Notes: generated by a model from the letters alone, not told the origin. Shown: positions 1-6,854, counted from the stretch's first letter. The stretch is 10,312 nucleotides of DNA from JAWLEV01 sp046538105 (GCA_046538105.1 JBKHJO010000069.1:1-10312), one strand, 5' to 3'. Translations and numbers: made by a program.

Positions 1-134
1 CCCCCTGGTCATAGCCCGAGGCCGTCATCTGTAGGAGTGCTATGTTTATTAGGGGGGTCATGTGCGTACCCTCTCTTGGTAGTAGATATATTGGTGCGCA
101 TTTATCGTGGGAGGAACCTTTCGGGATCGGTCAA

Positions 135-677
135 TTAGGTCTTCCTGAAATTCAGCACCCTTCCTCTCTCCAGCCTCCCCTCGTGCACCATCTGGCCGGG
201 ACACTCGCTCTCCAGAACAAACCCCACGGCCCGCATCTCGTCTTTGAAGCGCTCTGTGCCCCTCGCGGTTGTGTGGGTGGGGTAGACGGAGATCAGTCCG
301 TCCTCTTTTACCAGTCCACCGATCTTTTTGAGCAGATCCTCGGTCCTTCTTTCTTCGGGTCTGAAATACCAAAAGATGTCGTAGAGAAGTACGACATCGA
401 AACGTGTCTCGGATAGGCAACCCGCCGCTGTTATATCTCCCTCTATTATCTTGACATTGTGCAGGCCCCGCGCATCCACTTTCTTCCGCAGATCACTTAT
501 CCGTCGGCTGTTTCTATCTATGGCATATACCGAACCTTCCTCGCCGACTATTTCTGCGGCCGGAAGGGTGTAAACGCCTGCTCCACAACAGCAATCCAAT
601 ACGGTATGCCCCTCTTCAATCCCCACCTCTCGCAACAGGCGCTCGACTATCTTCTCTTTCCTTCTTTTGGGGCTCAC
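135..677 (-). CDS. Class I SAM-dependent methyltransferase, small, substrate unknown
   Basis: A 180-residue protein with a Rossmann-type methyltransferase fold. Motif I is at residues 27-34 (LDCCCGAG), where the first glycine of the usual D-x-G-x-G-x-G signature is Cys; the AdoMet-ribose acidic residue is D54 in the segment VYAID; and the strand-4 motif DVVLLYD lies at 94-100. The start is a GTG at 677 with a GGAGAG sequence about 7 nt upstream; an in-frame TAG lies just before it, so no longer form is possible from this sequence. The protein is short at the N-terminus (only about 25 residues before motif I) and has no substrate-binding cap, so the methyl acceptor cannot be inferred. It is the last gene of the left-hand trio, 121 nt downstream of the DUF1684 gene. 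Arg codons AGA/AGG and Ile ATA are frequent, unlike in the metabolic genes to the right. The family assignment is firm; the function is unknown. Confidence 0.85.
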   Translation of the reverse strand: MSPKRRKEKIVERLLREVGIEEGHTVLDCCCGAGVYTLPAAEIVGEEGSVYAIDRNSRRISDLRKKVDARGLHNVKIIEGDITAAGCLSETRFDVVLLYDIFWYFRPEERRTEDLLKKIGGLVKEDGLISVYPTHTTARGTERFKDEMRAVGFVLESECPGQMVHEGRLERGRVLNFRKT

Positions 678-798
678 CTTGGGTCTCTCCGAAATGGCCT
701 ATCCATTCTCGCATTCGATCCGTCCTTCTGCCTTGACGCGCTTCTCTTTGAGAGCGGCACTGCTGCTGTGCAAGCAGATTTGGGGCAGCGGAAAATCC

Positions 799-1347
799 CT
801 ATTTCTTGGGGTACTGTTTCTCTCCAGCGCGTATCGGCACGGACAGGACGTTCTCCTGGGGAACGAGGGGGCACGTATAGCGCTCGCTGTACACACACCA
901 GGGATTGTAGGCTTTGTTAAAGTCGAGGATCCAGTTGCCATCGGCGGCACGATTCCTATCGGCCTCGAGATCGATGTATCGACCTGCCCCATACGTCTCC
1001 TGACCAGATGTCGCATCCCGGAAAGGGATGAACAGTCGTCCTTCCTCTGCGTCGCCTTTGTAAGCTTGAAGCGTGCACTCCTCCCCATCGATCTCGAAAC
1101 GGAACTCACCCCAGCGTAGGAAATCTCTCTGCTCGCCCCTGGTATATGCCATTCTCACCGTCTGCTTTTCCCCATGCTCGGCAAGCTCGGTCTCGAATCT
1201 ATAGTCCGCATTGGGAGGATAGTAGTCGATGCCACCAAAATCGACTTGGTCCTCTGGCGGTATGGGCGATTGCCAGTGCTCAGCAAAGAACGCATCTTTC
1301 TCTCTACGCTCTCTCTCGATCTGCGCTTTCCATCGATCGACGTTCAC
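799..1347 (-). CDS. DUF1684 domain protein
   Basis: A 182-residue protein that matches the DUF1684 family as I know it. The family hallmarks are all present: the GEFRFEIDGEE strand (residues 80-90), LFIPFRDATSGQETYGAGRY (105-124), an LDFNKAYNPWCVYSERYTC block with two Cys (141-159, C151 and C159), and the closing IRAGEK (172-177). The first 40 residues are charged, with a likely amphipathic helix; there is no signal peptide or membrane segment, so it is probably cytoplasmic. The start is GTG at 1347, preceded by AAGGAGG with a 9-nt spacer. The gene lies 64 nt downstream of the UbiE-like methyltransferase gene on the same strand, so co-transcription is plausible. To my knowledge the family has no established biochemical role. 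The invariant Asn-Pro-Cys-like and Arg-Asp patches suggest a conserved pocket, but I assign no function. Confidence 0.93.
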   Translation of the reverse strand: MNVDRWKAQIERERREKDAFFAEHWQSPIPPEDQVDFGGIDYYPPNADYRFETELAEHGEKQTVRMAYTRGEQRDFLRWGEFRFEIDGEECTLQAYKGDAEEGRLFIPFRDATSGQETYGAGRYIDLEADRNRAADGNWILDFNKAYNPWCVYSERYTCPLVPQENVLSVPIRAGEKQYPKK

Positions 1348-1411
1348 GGCGATTTGCCTCCTTACCTTTCTGTTGCAGCATACTTTCGGACTTGATCGTT
1401 TTTCGCTTATC

Positions 1412-2062
1412 TCAGATGTCTCGCCCTTTCTCAGCTTTCAGCAGCCGCACATAGTCCCACAAGAAAGCGTGGCTGGCAAAGCTATCAAAGCCCTGAAATG
1501 CCAGCATCTCCTTCAGATCCAGGGAGAGGAACTCGCTGGCCAACTCGCACTCGAAACGTCGGAAGGCCCAGCGGAAGGGCGGCAACTGATGCTTTAGATC
1601 GAATTCGCTGTAATCCAGGATCCAGAAGGAGCCACCCGGCTTTAGGGCGCGATGCACGTTGGCCATCACCCTTTCCTTATCCTCGTTCTCAAAGCCGTGC
1701 AGGGTGAAAGCGATGAACGCCTTGTCGAACTCCTCGCGGAAGGGCAACGTGTTCTCCACGCGGCGGTTCAGAAAAGCCACCTGAGGATAGTTTTGGCATC
1801 GCTCTCGGGCCTGTCGCAGCATCTCCTCCCCGATATCCACGCCCACGATCCGTCCAGTGGACCCCAGGGTCTTCGTCATGATACAGATATTACGCCCGGT
1901 ACCGGATCCCAAGACGAGGATCATATCGCCCCGCTGGATATCCATGTGCTTTATCGCCCGCTCCATAAACCCCTGATACTGCCCCAGTAGCAGCAGATCC
2001 ATCATCAGGTCGTAATGACGTGCCATCCACCCGTCAATCTCGATATGACTCCTTTGCGACAT
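1412..2062 (-). CDS. UbiE-like class I SAM-dependent methyltransferase
   Basis: A 216-residue methyltransferase. An N-terminal ARHYDLMMD segment (residues 14-22) resembles the A-x-x-Y-D start of UbiE/COQ5-type enzymes. Motif I is VLGSGTGRN (50-58), the ribose-binding acidic residue is D76 in GVDIGEEML, and the post-motif strand with KPGGSFWILDYSEF lies at 141-154. The usual acidic residue of motif I (as in DLGCGTG) is replaced by V50, so motif I is slightly degenerate, but the rest of the fold looks intact. The start ATG at 2062 has AAGGAG 4 nt upstream. The gene ends 64 nt before the DUF1684 gene. A role in quinone methylation would be a guess from resemblance; the region holds no other quinone gene, so the substrate is left open. 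Confidence 0.87.
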   Translation of the reverse strand: MSQRSHIEIDGWMARHYDLMMDLLLLGQYQGFMERAIKHMDIQRGDMILVLGSGTGRNICIMTKTLGSTGRIVGVDIGEEMLRQARERCQNYPQVAFLNRRVENTLPFREEFDKAFIAFTLHGFENEDKERVMANVHRALKPGGSFWILDYSEFDLKHQLPPFRWAFRRFECELASEFLSLDLKEMLAFQGFDSFASHAFLWDYVRLLKAEKGRDI

Positions 2063-2268
2063 ACTACTCCTTCCCTGTCCGATACGTGTTGCCTGGCACC
2101 CGCGGAGAGCTCATAAGCTACAGACATACGAAGGGTGTACGGGGACTATCCAGACGAAGACGGGAACGGCCGGAGATCTCCAGCAACACAACGCGGTATC
2201 TATGGGGCTCTCGGCGGAATGCTCGCCTTCAGAGTCCCATGGTGTGCTCCATCTTTGAAGTGGGAATT

Positions 2269-2317
2269 CGGCCTCGGATGCTGGCGTCAGCCGATGCCGC
2301 CAGGGGATCCGAGGCCG
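2269..2317 (-). terminator. Strong bipartite hairpin just after the dapA-like gene
   Basis: An 11-bp perfect inverted repeat (2269-2279 with 2307-2317, CGGCCTCGGAT and its complement) encloses a second 6-bp stem (CTGGCG 2281-2286 with CGCCAG 2298-2303). It begins 7 nt after the stop codon of the DapA-family gene. The 3' flank in the direction of transcription is GAATTCCCAC, without a U tract, so it is not a classical intrinsic terminator. A transcript-end stabiliser, a Rho-assisted end or a dispersed palindromic repeat are alternatives. The rest of the 2063-2324 gap shows no convincing promoter, only a perfect GGAGATCTCC palindrome at 2172-2181. Confidence 0.55.
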
Positions 2318-2324
2318 AGCTCGA

Positions 2325-3299
2325 TTACAACAGGTCCAAATCGTCCAGGATTTCTCCCAGCTCGTCCTTCTCCGCGCCCGTCAGGGAAACCAGCGGCAGG
2401 CGCGGCGGGCCTCCATGCAGCCCCATCAGATCCATGGCCGCCTTGGCCACGGAGACGTACAGCGTGCCCCCCATCAGATCAGGTGCGGGGAGGGCGCTGG
2501 TGTTCGGCGCGTGGGCGGCGGTCATCTTGCCCACGAAATCGTCCAGCGGGGCGACCCCGTCGATGGCCTGCAACAGACGATCCATGTCGCGGCTCTCACC
2601 CGCCTCGTAGACGCGGTACGACAGTTGCGGCGCAAAGTTGCCTATCCAGGTGACGAACCCCAGGCAACCGTACACGACCTCAAAGGAGTACATCACCTCT
2701 CCCAGCCCGCACAGGGTGGCGATCTTGGCCGGGTCCAGCGTTCTTATCATCTGGCGGTAGTACGTGATGTGGGGCGTGTTCTCTTTGAGGCCGATGATAT
2801 TCTCGATCTCTGACAGCCTGGCCATCAGGTCGGAGTCGATCCACGAGCTGGAGACGGCGGGATTGTTATAGATCTTGATCCCGATATCCACCGCGTCGGC
2901 CACGGCTTTGAAATGCTCATACATACCCTCGTTTGTGGGGATGTGATAGTACGGTAGCACTAATTGGAGGCCGTCAGCCCCCACCTCCTCCGCGTAGCGG
3001 CACATGGCCACGGTCTGAGGCGTGGCCGCCTGGGCCGTGCCGGCAAAGACGGGCACGCGCCCCGCCACCTCCTCCACCACCGCCTTGATGACGGCCTTGT
3101 GTTCTTCCTCCGAGAGGGCATAGAACTCGCCCGTGCTCCCCACCGGTGTCAGGATGAAATCCTTGCCCTCGATCTCCTCAACGAGAAAGTTCACGTTCTC
3201 CCTGAGCCCTTCCAGGTCAAGGGCGCCGTCCTCTTCGAAGGGCGTGATGAGGACGATATCCACACCCCTTATTTTCTCTTTCAAGGCTTCCAGATCCAT
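2325..3299 (-). CDS. DapA/N-acetylneuraminate lyase-family aldolase or dehydratase
   Basis: A 324-residue class I (Schiff-base) lyase of the dihydrodipicolinate synthase/N-acetylneuraminate lyase family. The (beta/alpha)8 markers appear in order: TPFEEDGALD (19-28), the substrate-carboxylate loop GSTGEFYALS (54-63, GTTGE in many members), LPYYH (115-119), YNNP with the catalytic Tyr at 144, and the Schiff-base Lys at 172 in GLKENT. The Arg that in true dihydrodipicolinate synthase follows the YN(I/V)P motif and binds the second carboxylate is absent (the sequence reads YNNPAVSSSW), so a lysine-biosynthesis role is unlikely. A keto-acid aldolase or dehydratase in sugar-acid catabolism is more probable. 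The chain is some 25-30 residues longer than typical, from a C-terminal extension rich in Leu and Asp. The ATG at 3299 has AAGGAGG 6 nt upstream. It has its own promoter and a structured leader (see 3372-3497). Confidence 0.9.
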   Translation of the reverse strand: MDLEALKEKIRGVDIVLITPFEEDGALDLEGLRENVNFLVEEIEGKDFILTPVGSTGEFYALSEEEHKAVIKAVVEEVAGRVPVFAGTAQAATPQTVAMCRYAEEVGADGLQLVLPYYHIPTNEGMYEHFKAVADAVDIGIKIYNNPAVSSSWIDSDLMARLSEIENIIGLKENTPHITYYRQMIRTLDPAKIATLCGLGEVMYSFEVVYGCLGFVTWIGNFAPQLSYRVYEAGESRDMDRLLQAIDGVAPLDDFVGKMTAAHAPNTSALPAPDLMGGTLYVSVAKAAMDLMGLHGGPPRLPLVSLTGAEKDELGEILDDLDLL

Positions 3300-3386
3300 C
3301 TCTTGCCTCCTTTGCGCTCCTCAGTTTATAGGTGCTCCCCAGATTGTTCTTGCAGCGATTACTGGAGGTAGCAGCCAAAAGAGATA

Positions 3387-3428
3387 AAGGGGCCACCTGC
3401 GCGTTCAGACGTGCGCAAATAACCCCTT
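3387..3428 (-). terminator. Leader hairpin with T-rich tail, candidate attenuator upstream of the dapA-like gene
   Basis: The outer arms AAGGGG/CCCCTT pair at 3423-3428 with 3387-3392. An inner TGCGC/GCGCA stem (3413-3417 with 3398-3402) carries a 10-nt loop. In the minus-strand direction the hairpin is followed by TTTATCTCTTTT (3377-3388, overlapping the arm end), which is terminator-like. It lies downstream of the promoter at 3469-3497 and about 90 nt before the DapA-family start codon, so it sits in that gene's 5' leader. It could be an attenuator, or an imperfect terminator for read-through from the dehydrogenase gene. The two stems are interrupted by unpaired bases, so the strength is uncertain. 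Confidence 0.45.
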
Positions 3429-3431
3429 CAT
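3405..3431 (-). CDS. Possible 8-residue leader peptide overlapping the leader hairpin
   Basis: In the leader of the DapA-family transcript an ATG at 3431 follows GGGGAG with a 7-nt spacer and opens a frame reading Met-Lys-Gly-Leu-Phe-Ala-His-Val-stop. The frame covers the left arm of the hairpin at 3387-3428, so a ribosome on it would block that hairpin from forming. This geometry is what a translation-linked attenuator needs, but a nine-codon frame can arise by chance and there is no run of one regulatory amino acid. It is listed as a candidate only. Confidence 0.22.
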   Translation of the reverse strand: MKGLFAHV

Positions 3432-3468
3432 CTACACTCTCCCCTCGAGCCTTTTGTATTATGTGATT

Positions 3469-3497
3469 ATTATATCCCCATGACTACGGCCCGTCAA
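3469..3497 (-). promoter_or_regulatory. Sigma70-type promoter for the dapA-like gene
   Basis: On the minus strand TTGACG (3492-3497) and TATAAT (3469-3474, a perfect -10) are separated by exactly 17 bp. The -35 box starts about 16 nt after the stop codon of the upstream dehydrogenase gene, and the box region is locally AT-rich. The predicted start is near 3462, which gives a leader of about 160 nt before the DapA-family ATG at 3299. This makes that gene a separate transcription unit. Confidence 0.72.
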
Positions 3498-3513
3498 GCA
3501 ATAATGGCCGCCT

Positions 3514-4764
3514 TTACCCCAACAGTTCCTCCATCTCCACTGGCTGGCCCGTGGCCATGGCGCGGTTGGCGGCCACGCCCATGAGTGCTGAGAGGGCCCC
3601 GGCGCGGGAGCCGGCCACCTGATGGAGGGGATCGGGTACGTCCTCGCGAAAGAGGTGCGCGCGGATGCGGGCGTCGGCGCCGCCGTGCCCCCCCTCCCCG
3701 CGGGCCGCGATGGGCACCTGATAGGGCGCCTCAAAGAGGGGATTGACCTCGACCACCCGGGGGATATCCATGGGCTGTACCTCCAGCACGCCCTCCTCGT
3801 TGCGGCGGTGGTAGGCGTCCACCAGATCCACTTCCAGCCGCCCCTCGGTGCCATTGAAGCCGATGCGCTGCCCCTCATAGGGCGCGTAGGCGGTGAGAGC
3901 ATAGTTCACCAGTACATCGTTGGCATAGCGCACGTTGACCACCACGGTGTCCTCGATGTCGATCTCCTCGTCAAAGACGCAGCGGTCGCGGTAGTAGCCG
4001 TCCTCGTCCTCGGCCTCCAGGTAGAGGGCCCGCAGTTTGTCGTCGGCCCGCAGGTCCAGGTAGAAGGGGCAGGTATCGGCGTAAGAGCAGGTCAGGCAGC
4101 GCTCGCCGCGCGATTCCCGTGTGGGGCCATAAAAGCGCCTGCTGCCCATGGCGAATACGGTTCGCGGCTCGGCGTCCAGCCACCAGTTGAGCTGATCAAA
4201 GTGGTGGCTGGCCTTGTGTATCAGCAGGCCGCCCGAATTCTCCTTGCGGCGGTGCCAGCGCCGGAAATAGTCGGCCCCGTGGGAGGTGTTCAGGAACTCG
4301 GTGAAATCGGCAGAGAGGATCTCGCCGATGGCCCCCTCCCGCAGCAGTCTGTAGGTCGTCTCCGTGGGCGCCCCATAGCGTGCGTTAAAACTCACGCGCA
4401 CCGTTCGCCCACTGTGCTCCTCCGCCGCCAGGATGGCCCGCACCCGTTCCGCTGTGGTGGTCATGGGCTTTTCCGTGATCACGTCGCAGCCCGCTTCCAG
4501 GGCTTTGATGATGAAGCGATGGTGGGTGCCGTCCACAGTGCAGACGATGACGGTATCGGGCTGGGTGGCGGCCAGCATCTCCTGAAAGTCGGTGTAGGTG
4601 GGGATGTCGGCATCCAGCCGATGGTTGGCCAGGTCCATGCGCTGCCGGTTGCGGTCGCACAGGCCCACCAGGGCGGCCACGTCGGAAAAATCCTCCACCA
4701 GGGGCCGGGCGAACATGCCGAATCCCCGATTGCCGACCCCCACCAGGGCGTATCGCTCTTTCAT
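3514..4764 (-). CDS. Gfo/Idh/MocA-family NAD(P)-dependent oxidoreductase with Cys cluster
   Basis: A 416-residue oxidoreductase. Numbered from the chosen start, the N-terminal Rossmann motif is GVGNRG (9-14), the family Glu-Lys-Pro is at 98-100 (ITEKP), and the catalytic region GGLLIHKASHHFDQLNWW spans 178-195 with K184, H188 and D190 in the expected places. Between the two halves of the C-terminal domain lies a cluster C223-x2-C226-x5-C232 with a further Cys at 262 (RDRCVF). I have seen such a cluster in some members; it may bind zinc or be structural. A GHGGAD segment near 360-364 is also typical of this branch. An ATG at 4785 would add 7 residues, but AAAGGAGG sits 5 nt before the ATG at 4764, so that start is preferred. 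The gene follows the protease gene by 26 nt. The likely role is oxidation of a sugar, polyol or sugar acid; the substrate is not known. Confidence 0.93.
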   Translation of the reverse strand: MKERYALVGVGNRGFGMFARPLVEDFSDVAALVGLCDRNRQRMDLANHRLDADIPTYTDFQEMLAATQPDTVIVCTVDGTHHRFIIKALEAGCDVITEKPMTTTAERVRAILAAEEHSGRTVRVSFNARYGAPTETTYRLLREGAIGEILSADFTEFLNTSHGADYFRRWHRRKENSGGLLIHKASHHFDQLNWWLDAEPRTVFAMGSRRFYGPTRESRGERCLTCSYADTCPFYLDLRADDKLRALYLEAEDEDGYYRDRCVFDEEIDIEDTVVVNVRYANDVLVNYALTAYAPYEGQRIGFNGTEGRLEVDLVDAYHRRNEEGVLEVQPMDIPRVVEVNPLFEAPYQVPIAARGEGGHGGADARIRAHLFREDVPDPLHQVAGSRAGALSALMGVAANRAMATGQPVEMEELLG

Positions 4765-4790
4765 CTTCTCCTCCTTTCGATGCATGGGTT

Positions 4791-5642
4791 TCAGCCGTTA
4801 TTCCTACCCTGGTCCGGCGTGCGGTAGGGCATGGGGATGAACTCCACCGAGGGGCGGCGCTGCGAGGTCTGGGGATAGAGGTTCATCAGGGTATAGACGT
4901 GCTCGGGCATCTCGTCGGAGACGGGCAGTCCCAGTTTCCTGCTCTGCTCGAAACTGATGGGATAGTCGTGGGTCCAGCGCCCCTGGCTCAGGGCCTGGGC
5001 CAGTTCTTCGGCCTCCTCCTCGGGCATCTTGTCCTCGATTAAGGAGTACACCAGGTCGTGAACCTGGGTGATGGCCTTGCGGGCCACGTCGCCGAGGATG
5101 AGGGTCTGATCTTCCCGGTTGGGGTTGGGCTGTTCCAGGGCCTTGAGCACCGAAGCGGCCGGGACCTGGCCACCCATCTGGCTGCCCATCTGGGGATCCA
5201 CGGGCCCCAGCACGGCATCCGAGTCCATGACGATCTGATCGGCGGCCAAAGCCACCAACGTGCCGCCGGACATGGCATAGTGGGGCACAAAGACGGTCAC
5301 CTCTCCCCGATGTCGCTTGAGGGCGCAGGCGATCTGCTCCGAGGCCAGCACCAATCCCCCGGGTGTGTGCAGGATGAGGTTGATGGGCATCTCGGATGGG
5401 GTGAGGCGAATGGCCCGCAGCACCTGTTCCGAATCCTCGATATCGATGTAGCGGGCAAAGGGGAAGCCCAGCAACATCATGGCTTCCTGGCGATGGATGA
5501 GGGTGATGGCGCGGGAATCCCGCTCCTGCTCGATCCTTCGCAGGGTCCACTTGCGTCGGGCCTCCAGGATGCGCTTTTGCAAGAAGGGGATAAAGGCCTG
5601 GAGCAGGATGAGGATCCAGATGATGTTCAGGGCATTGTCCAT
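4791..5642 (-). CDS. SDH-family membrane-anchored ClpP-like serine protease
   Basis: A 283-residue protein of the SDH (serine dehydrogenase proteinase, SDH_sah) family, part of the ClpP/crotonase superfamily. Residues 5-22 form an N-terminal hydrophobic helix followed by a basic, helical stretch (RKWTLRRIEQER), which suggests a signal-anchor. The hallmarks are LILHTPGG (89-96, oxyanion-hole strand), the nucleophile Ser125 in PHYAMSGGT, and GPVDPQMG (146-153). A variable C-terminal half has a Pro-rich, probably disordered tail. The ATG at 5642 follows AGGAGG by 6 nt. The gene sits in the middle of an otherwise metabolic operon, 145 nt after an isomerase gene and 26 nt before a dehydrogenase gene. 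Such proteins are thought to act in membrane protein quality control; the link to sugar catabolism is not evident from the sequence. The family call is strong, the substrate unknown. Confidence 0.92.
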   Translation of the reverse strand: MDNALNIIWILILLQAFIPFLQKRILEARRKWTLRRIEQERDSRAITLIHRQEAMMLLGFPFARYIDIEDSEQVLRAIRLTPSEMPINLILHTPGGLVLASEQIACALKRHRGEVTVFVPHYAMSGGTLVALAADQIVMDSDAVLGPVDPQMGSQMGGQVPAASVLKALEQPNPNREDQTLILGDVARKAITQVHDLVYSLIEDKMPEEEAEELAQALSQGRWTHDYPISFEQSRKLGLPVSDEMPEHVYTLMNLYPQTSQRRPSVEFIPMPYRTPDQGRNNG

Positions 5643-5681
5643 GCCGCACCTCCTGTTTCAGTATCAATTGTCGCACTTTTT

Positions 5682-5777
5682 AGACCCTAAAGGTCTTGGC
5701 CGGAACGCAGCCCCCGTTGCGATCTGTGCTCGGCCGGTCAAAGCAAAAGTGCACTTTGGACCAAACCTTTAGGGCCT
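5682..5777. repeat. AGAC-bounded inverted-repeat element, copy A (96 bp)
   Basis: The end at 5682-5696 (AGACCCTAAAGGTCT) and the end at 5763-5777 (AAACCTTTAGGGCCT) are inverted copies with 13 of 15 matches. TGG/CCA pairing extends the stem inward. The interior holds a perfect 12-bp palindrome AAAGTGCACTTT (5746-5757) and GGCCG/CGGCC arms (5698-5702, 5731-5735). It shares its ends, but not its interior, with the element at 7719-7820. It fills most of the 145-nt gap between the isomerase and protease genes. I see no flanking target duplication. Confidence 0.7.
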
Positions 5778-5787
5778 CTGGATTCAC

Positions 5788-6795
5788 CTACTCCCGTTCC
5801 CCCACCTCCAGAACCTCTTTGCAGTAGGCCACGCTGCGTTCCAGGTCGTAGCGCTCCTGGGCGGCGCGGGCGACCTCGTATTCCGGGGGCATCTCCTCCG
5901 CATCGCCCAGCATGACCATGGTGCCCATAAAGGGCTTTCCTTGGCGTACCAGGCGCTCGAAACGGGCGAACTCGCTGGCTCTGGCGTCGGGATAGGCCTC
6001 CCAATAGTCCTCCTCCATATAGTTGAGCACCTGGGGTGGCCGACCGGTGATGATCTCCAGGGTGAAGGGGATCTCGGGACAGAGGCTCTTGTACCGCTTG
6101 GCCCACTCGGCAATGCCCACGTTGCCGTCGCCCATGGCCACCCACTGAAAGGCCGCGCCTTTGGGATGGGACCAGACCACGCTGTCGCGGATGTGGCTGG
6201 TGAGGACATAGGGAGCCAGATGCTCCAACGTCACCATGGGATCCTCGTGTACCCAGATGGGATTGCCTGTATCGATACAGGCGCCCACGTATTCGGGGCC
6301 CGCCTCCTCGATCAGGTCCCGCAGTTCCCAACCCTGCAGGTCGCCGGCGTGGTTCTCCACTGCCAGTTTGACTTCCAGATCCAGGGCCAGGTCGCGCACG
6401 GCCTGGCAGGTGGCGATGGTGGACGCGATGTGGGTTTTCAGGGGCGTGTCGGTGTGGCGGTCGGCGTTGGAGCCCAGTAGGCAGCGCAGCACGGGCGATC
6501 CCAGGGCTTTGGCCACGTGCAGCATCTCCTTCACGCGATCGACGACGCTCTCGCCCTCCTGGGCGCGGTAACTGGTCGATGTGGGGCAGATGGAGCCCAT
6601 GCCGGCCTCGATGTCGAGATCTAGTTCCTCGGCCCGCGCCCTGACCTCCTTCAGGTAGCTCTCCTCGGTGCTGTCAAAGGGCCCCAGATCTGAAAAGTGC
6701 ACCACGTCCAGGCCGATCTCTGCGCAATAGTCCAGGTATTCAAAGGCATCCCACTCCTGCGAGCGGATGCTGTATACGTCGACGCCCAGTCTCAT
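5788..6795 (-). CDS. Sugar phosphate isomerase/epimerase family TIM-barrel protein
   Basis: A 335-residue AP-endonuclease-2-type (xylose-isomerase-like) TIM barrel. The four divalent-metal ligands expected for this fold are visible: E147 (KLAVENHAGD), D175 (GACIDTGNP), H201 (LTSHIRDS) and E247 (FTLEIITGRPP). The start of the barrel reads MRLGVDVYSI, and the chain is about 50 residues longer than the neighbouring family member because of a C-terminal helical extension from about residue 260. The ATG at 6795 has AAGGAG 6 nt upstream. The gene lies 59 nt after the other isomerase gene and ends 145 nt before the protease gene. Family members interconvert keto-sugars, epimerise them or dehydrate inososes. 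Sequence alone cannot choose between these here, but the location between two Gfo/Idh genes fits a keto-sugar intermediate. Confidence 0.92.
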   Translation of the reverse strand: MRLGVDVYSIRSQEWDAFEYLDYCAEIGLDVVHFSDLGPFDSTEESYLKEVRARAEELDLDIEAGMGSICPTSTSYRAQEGESVVDRVKEMLHVAKALGSPVLRCLLGSNADRHTDTPLKTHIASTIATCQAVRDLALDLEVKLAVENHAGDLQGWELRDLIEEAGPEYVGACIDTGNPIWVHEDPMVTLEHLAPYVLTSHIRDSVVWSHPKGAAFQWVAMGDGNVGIAEWAKRYKSLCPEIPFTLEIITGRPPQVLNYMEEDYWEAYPDARASEFARFERLVRQGKPFMGTMVMLGDAEEMPPEYEVARAAQERYDLERSVAYCKEVLEVGERE

Positions 6796-6815
6796 GTACG
6801 ACTCCTTTCCATGCC

Positions 6816-6846
6816 GGTGCCAGCCACTTCTGGAGTGCCTGGCACC
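6816..6846. repeat. REP-like hairpin between the two isomerase genes
   Basis: GGTGCCAG (6816-6823) pairs perfectly with CTGGCACC (6839-6846). Inside, after one C-C mismatch, CACT (6825-6828) pairs with AGTG (6834-6837) around a 5-nt loop, which gives a near-continuous 13-bp stem. It starts 8 nt after one stop codon and ends 8 nt before the next gene's ribosome binding site. There is no U tract. The string GCCTGGCACC in its right arm recurs at 2091-2100, and GGCACCTGGG (6841-6850) recurs inverted at 9070-9079, so it may belong to a dispersed palindrome family. Confidence 0.6.
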
Positions 6847-6854
6847 TGGGTTTT

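Noticed and set aside
1..134. A gene or terminator at the left edge
   Set aside because: Short plus- and minus-strand open frames there give no recognisable protein, and no convincing hairpin with a U tract follows the stop codon at 135.
2325..3299. Labelling the DapA-family gene as dapA of lysine synthesis
   Set aside because: The carboxylate-binding Arg after YN-x-P is absent and the context is catabolic, with no lysine pathway gene nearby.
3622..4827. Long open frame on the plus strand opposite the second dehydrogenase gene
   Set aside because: Same antisense shadow effect; the His/Val/Gly-rich translation resembles no family.
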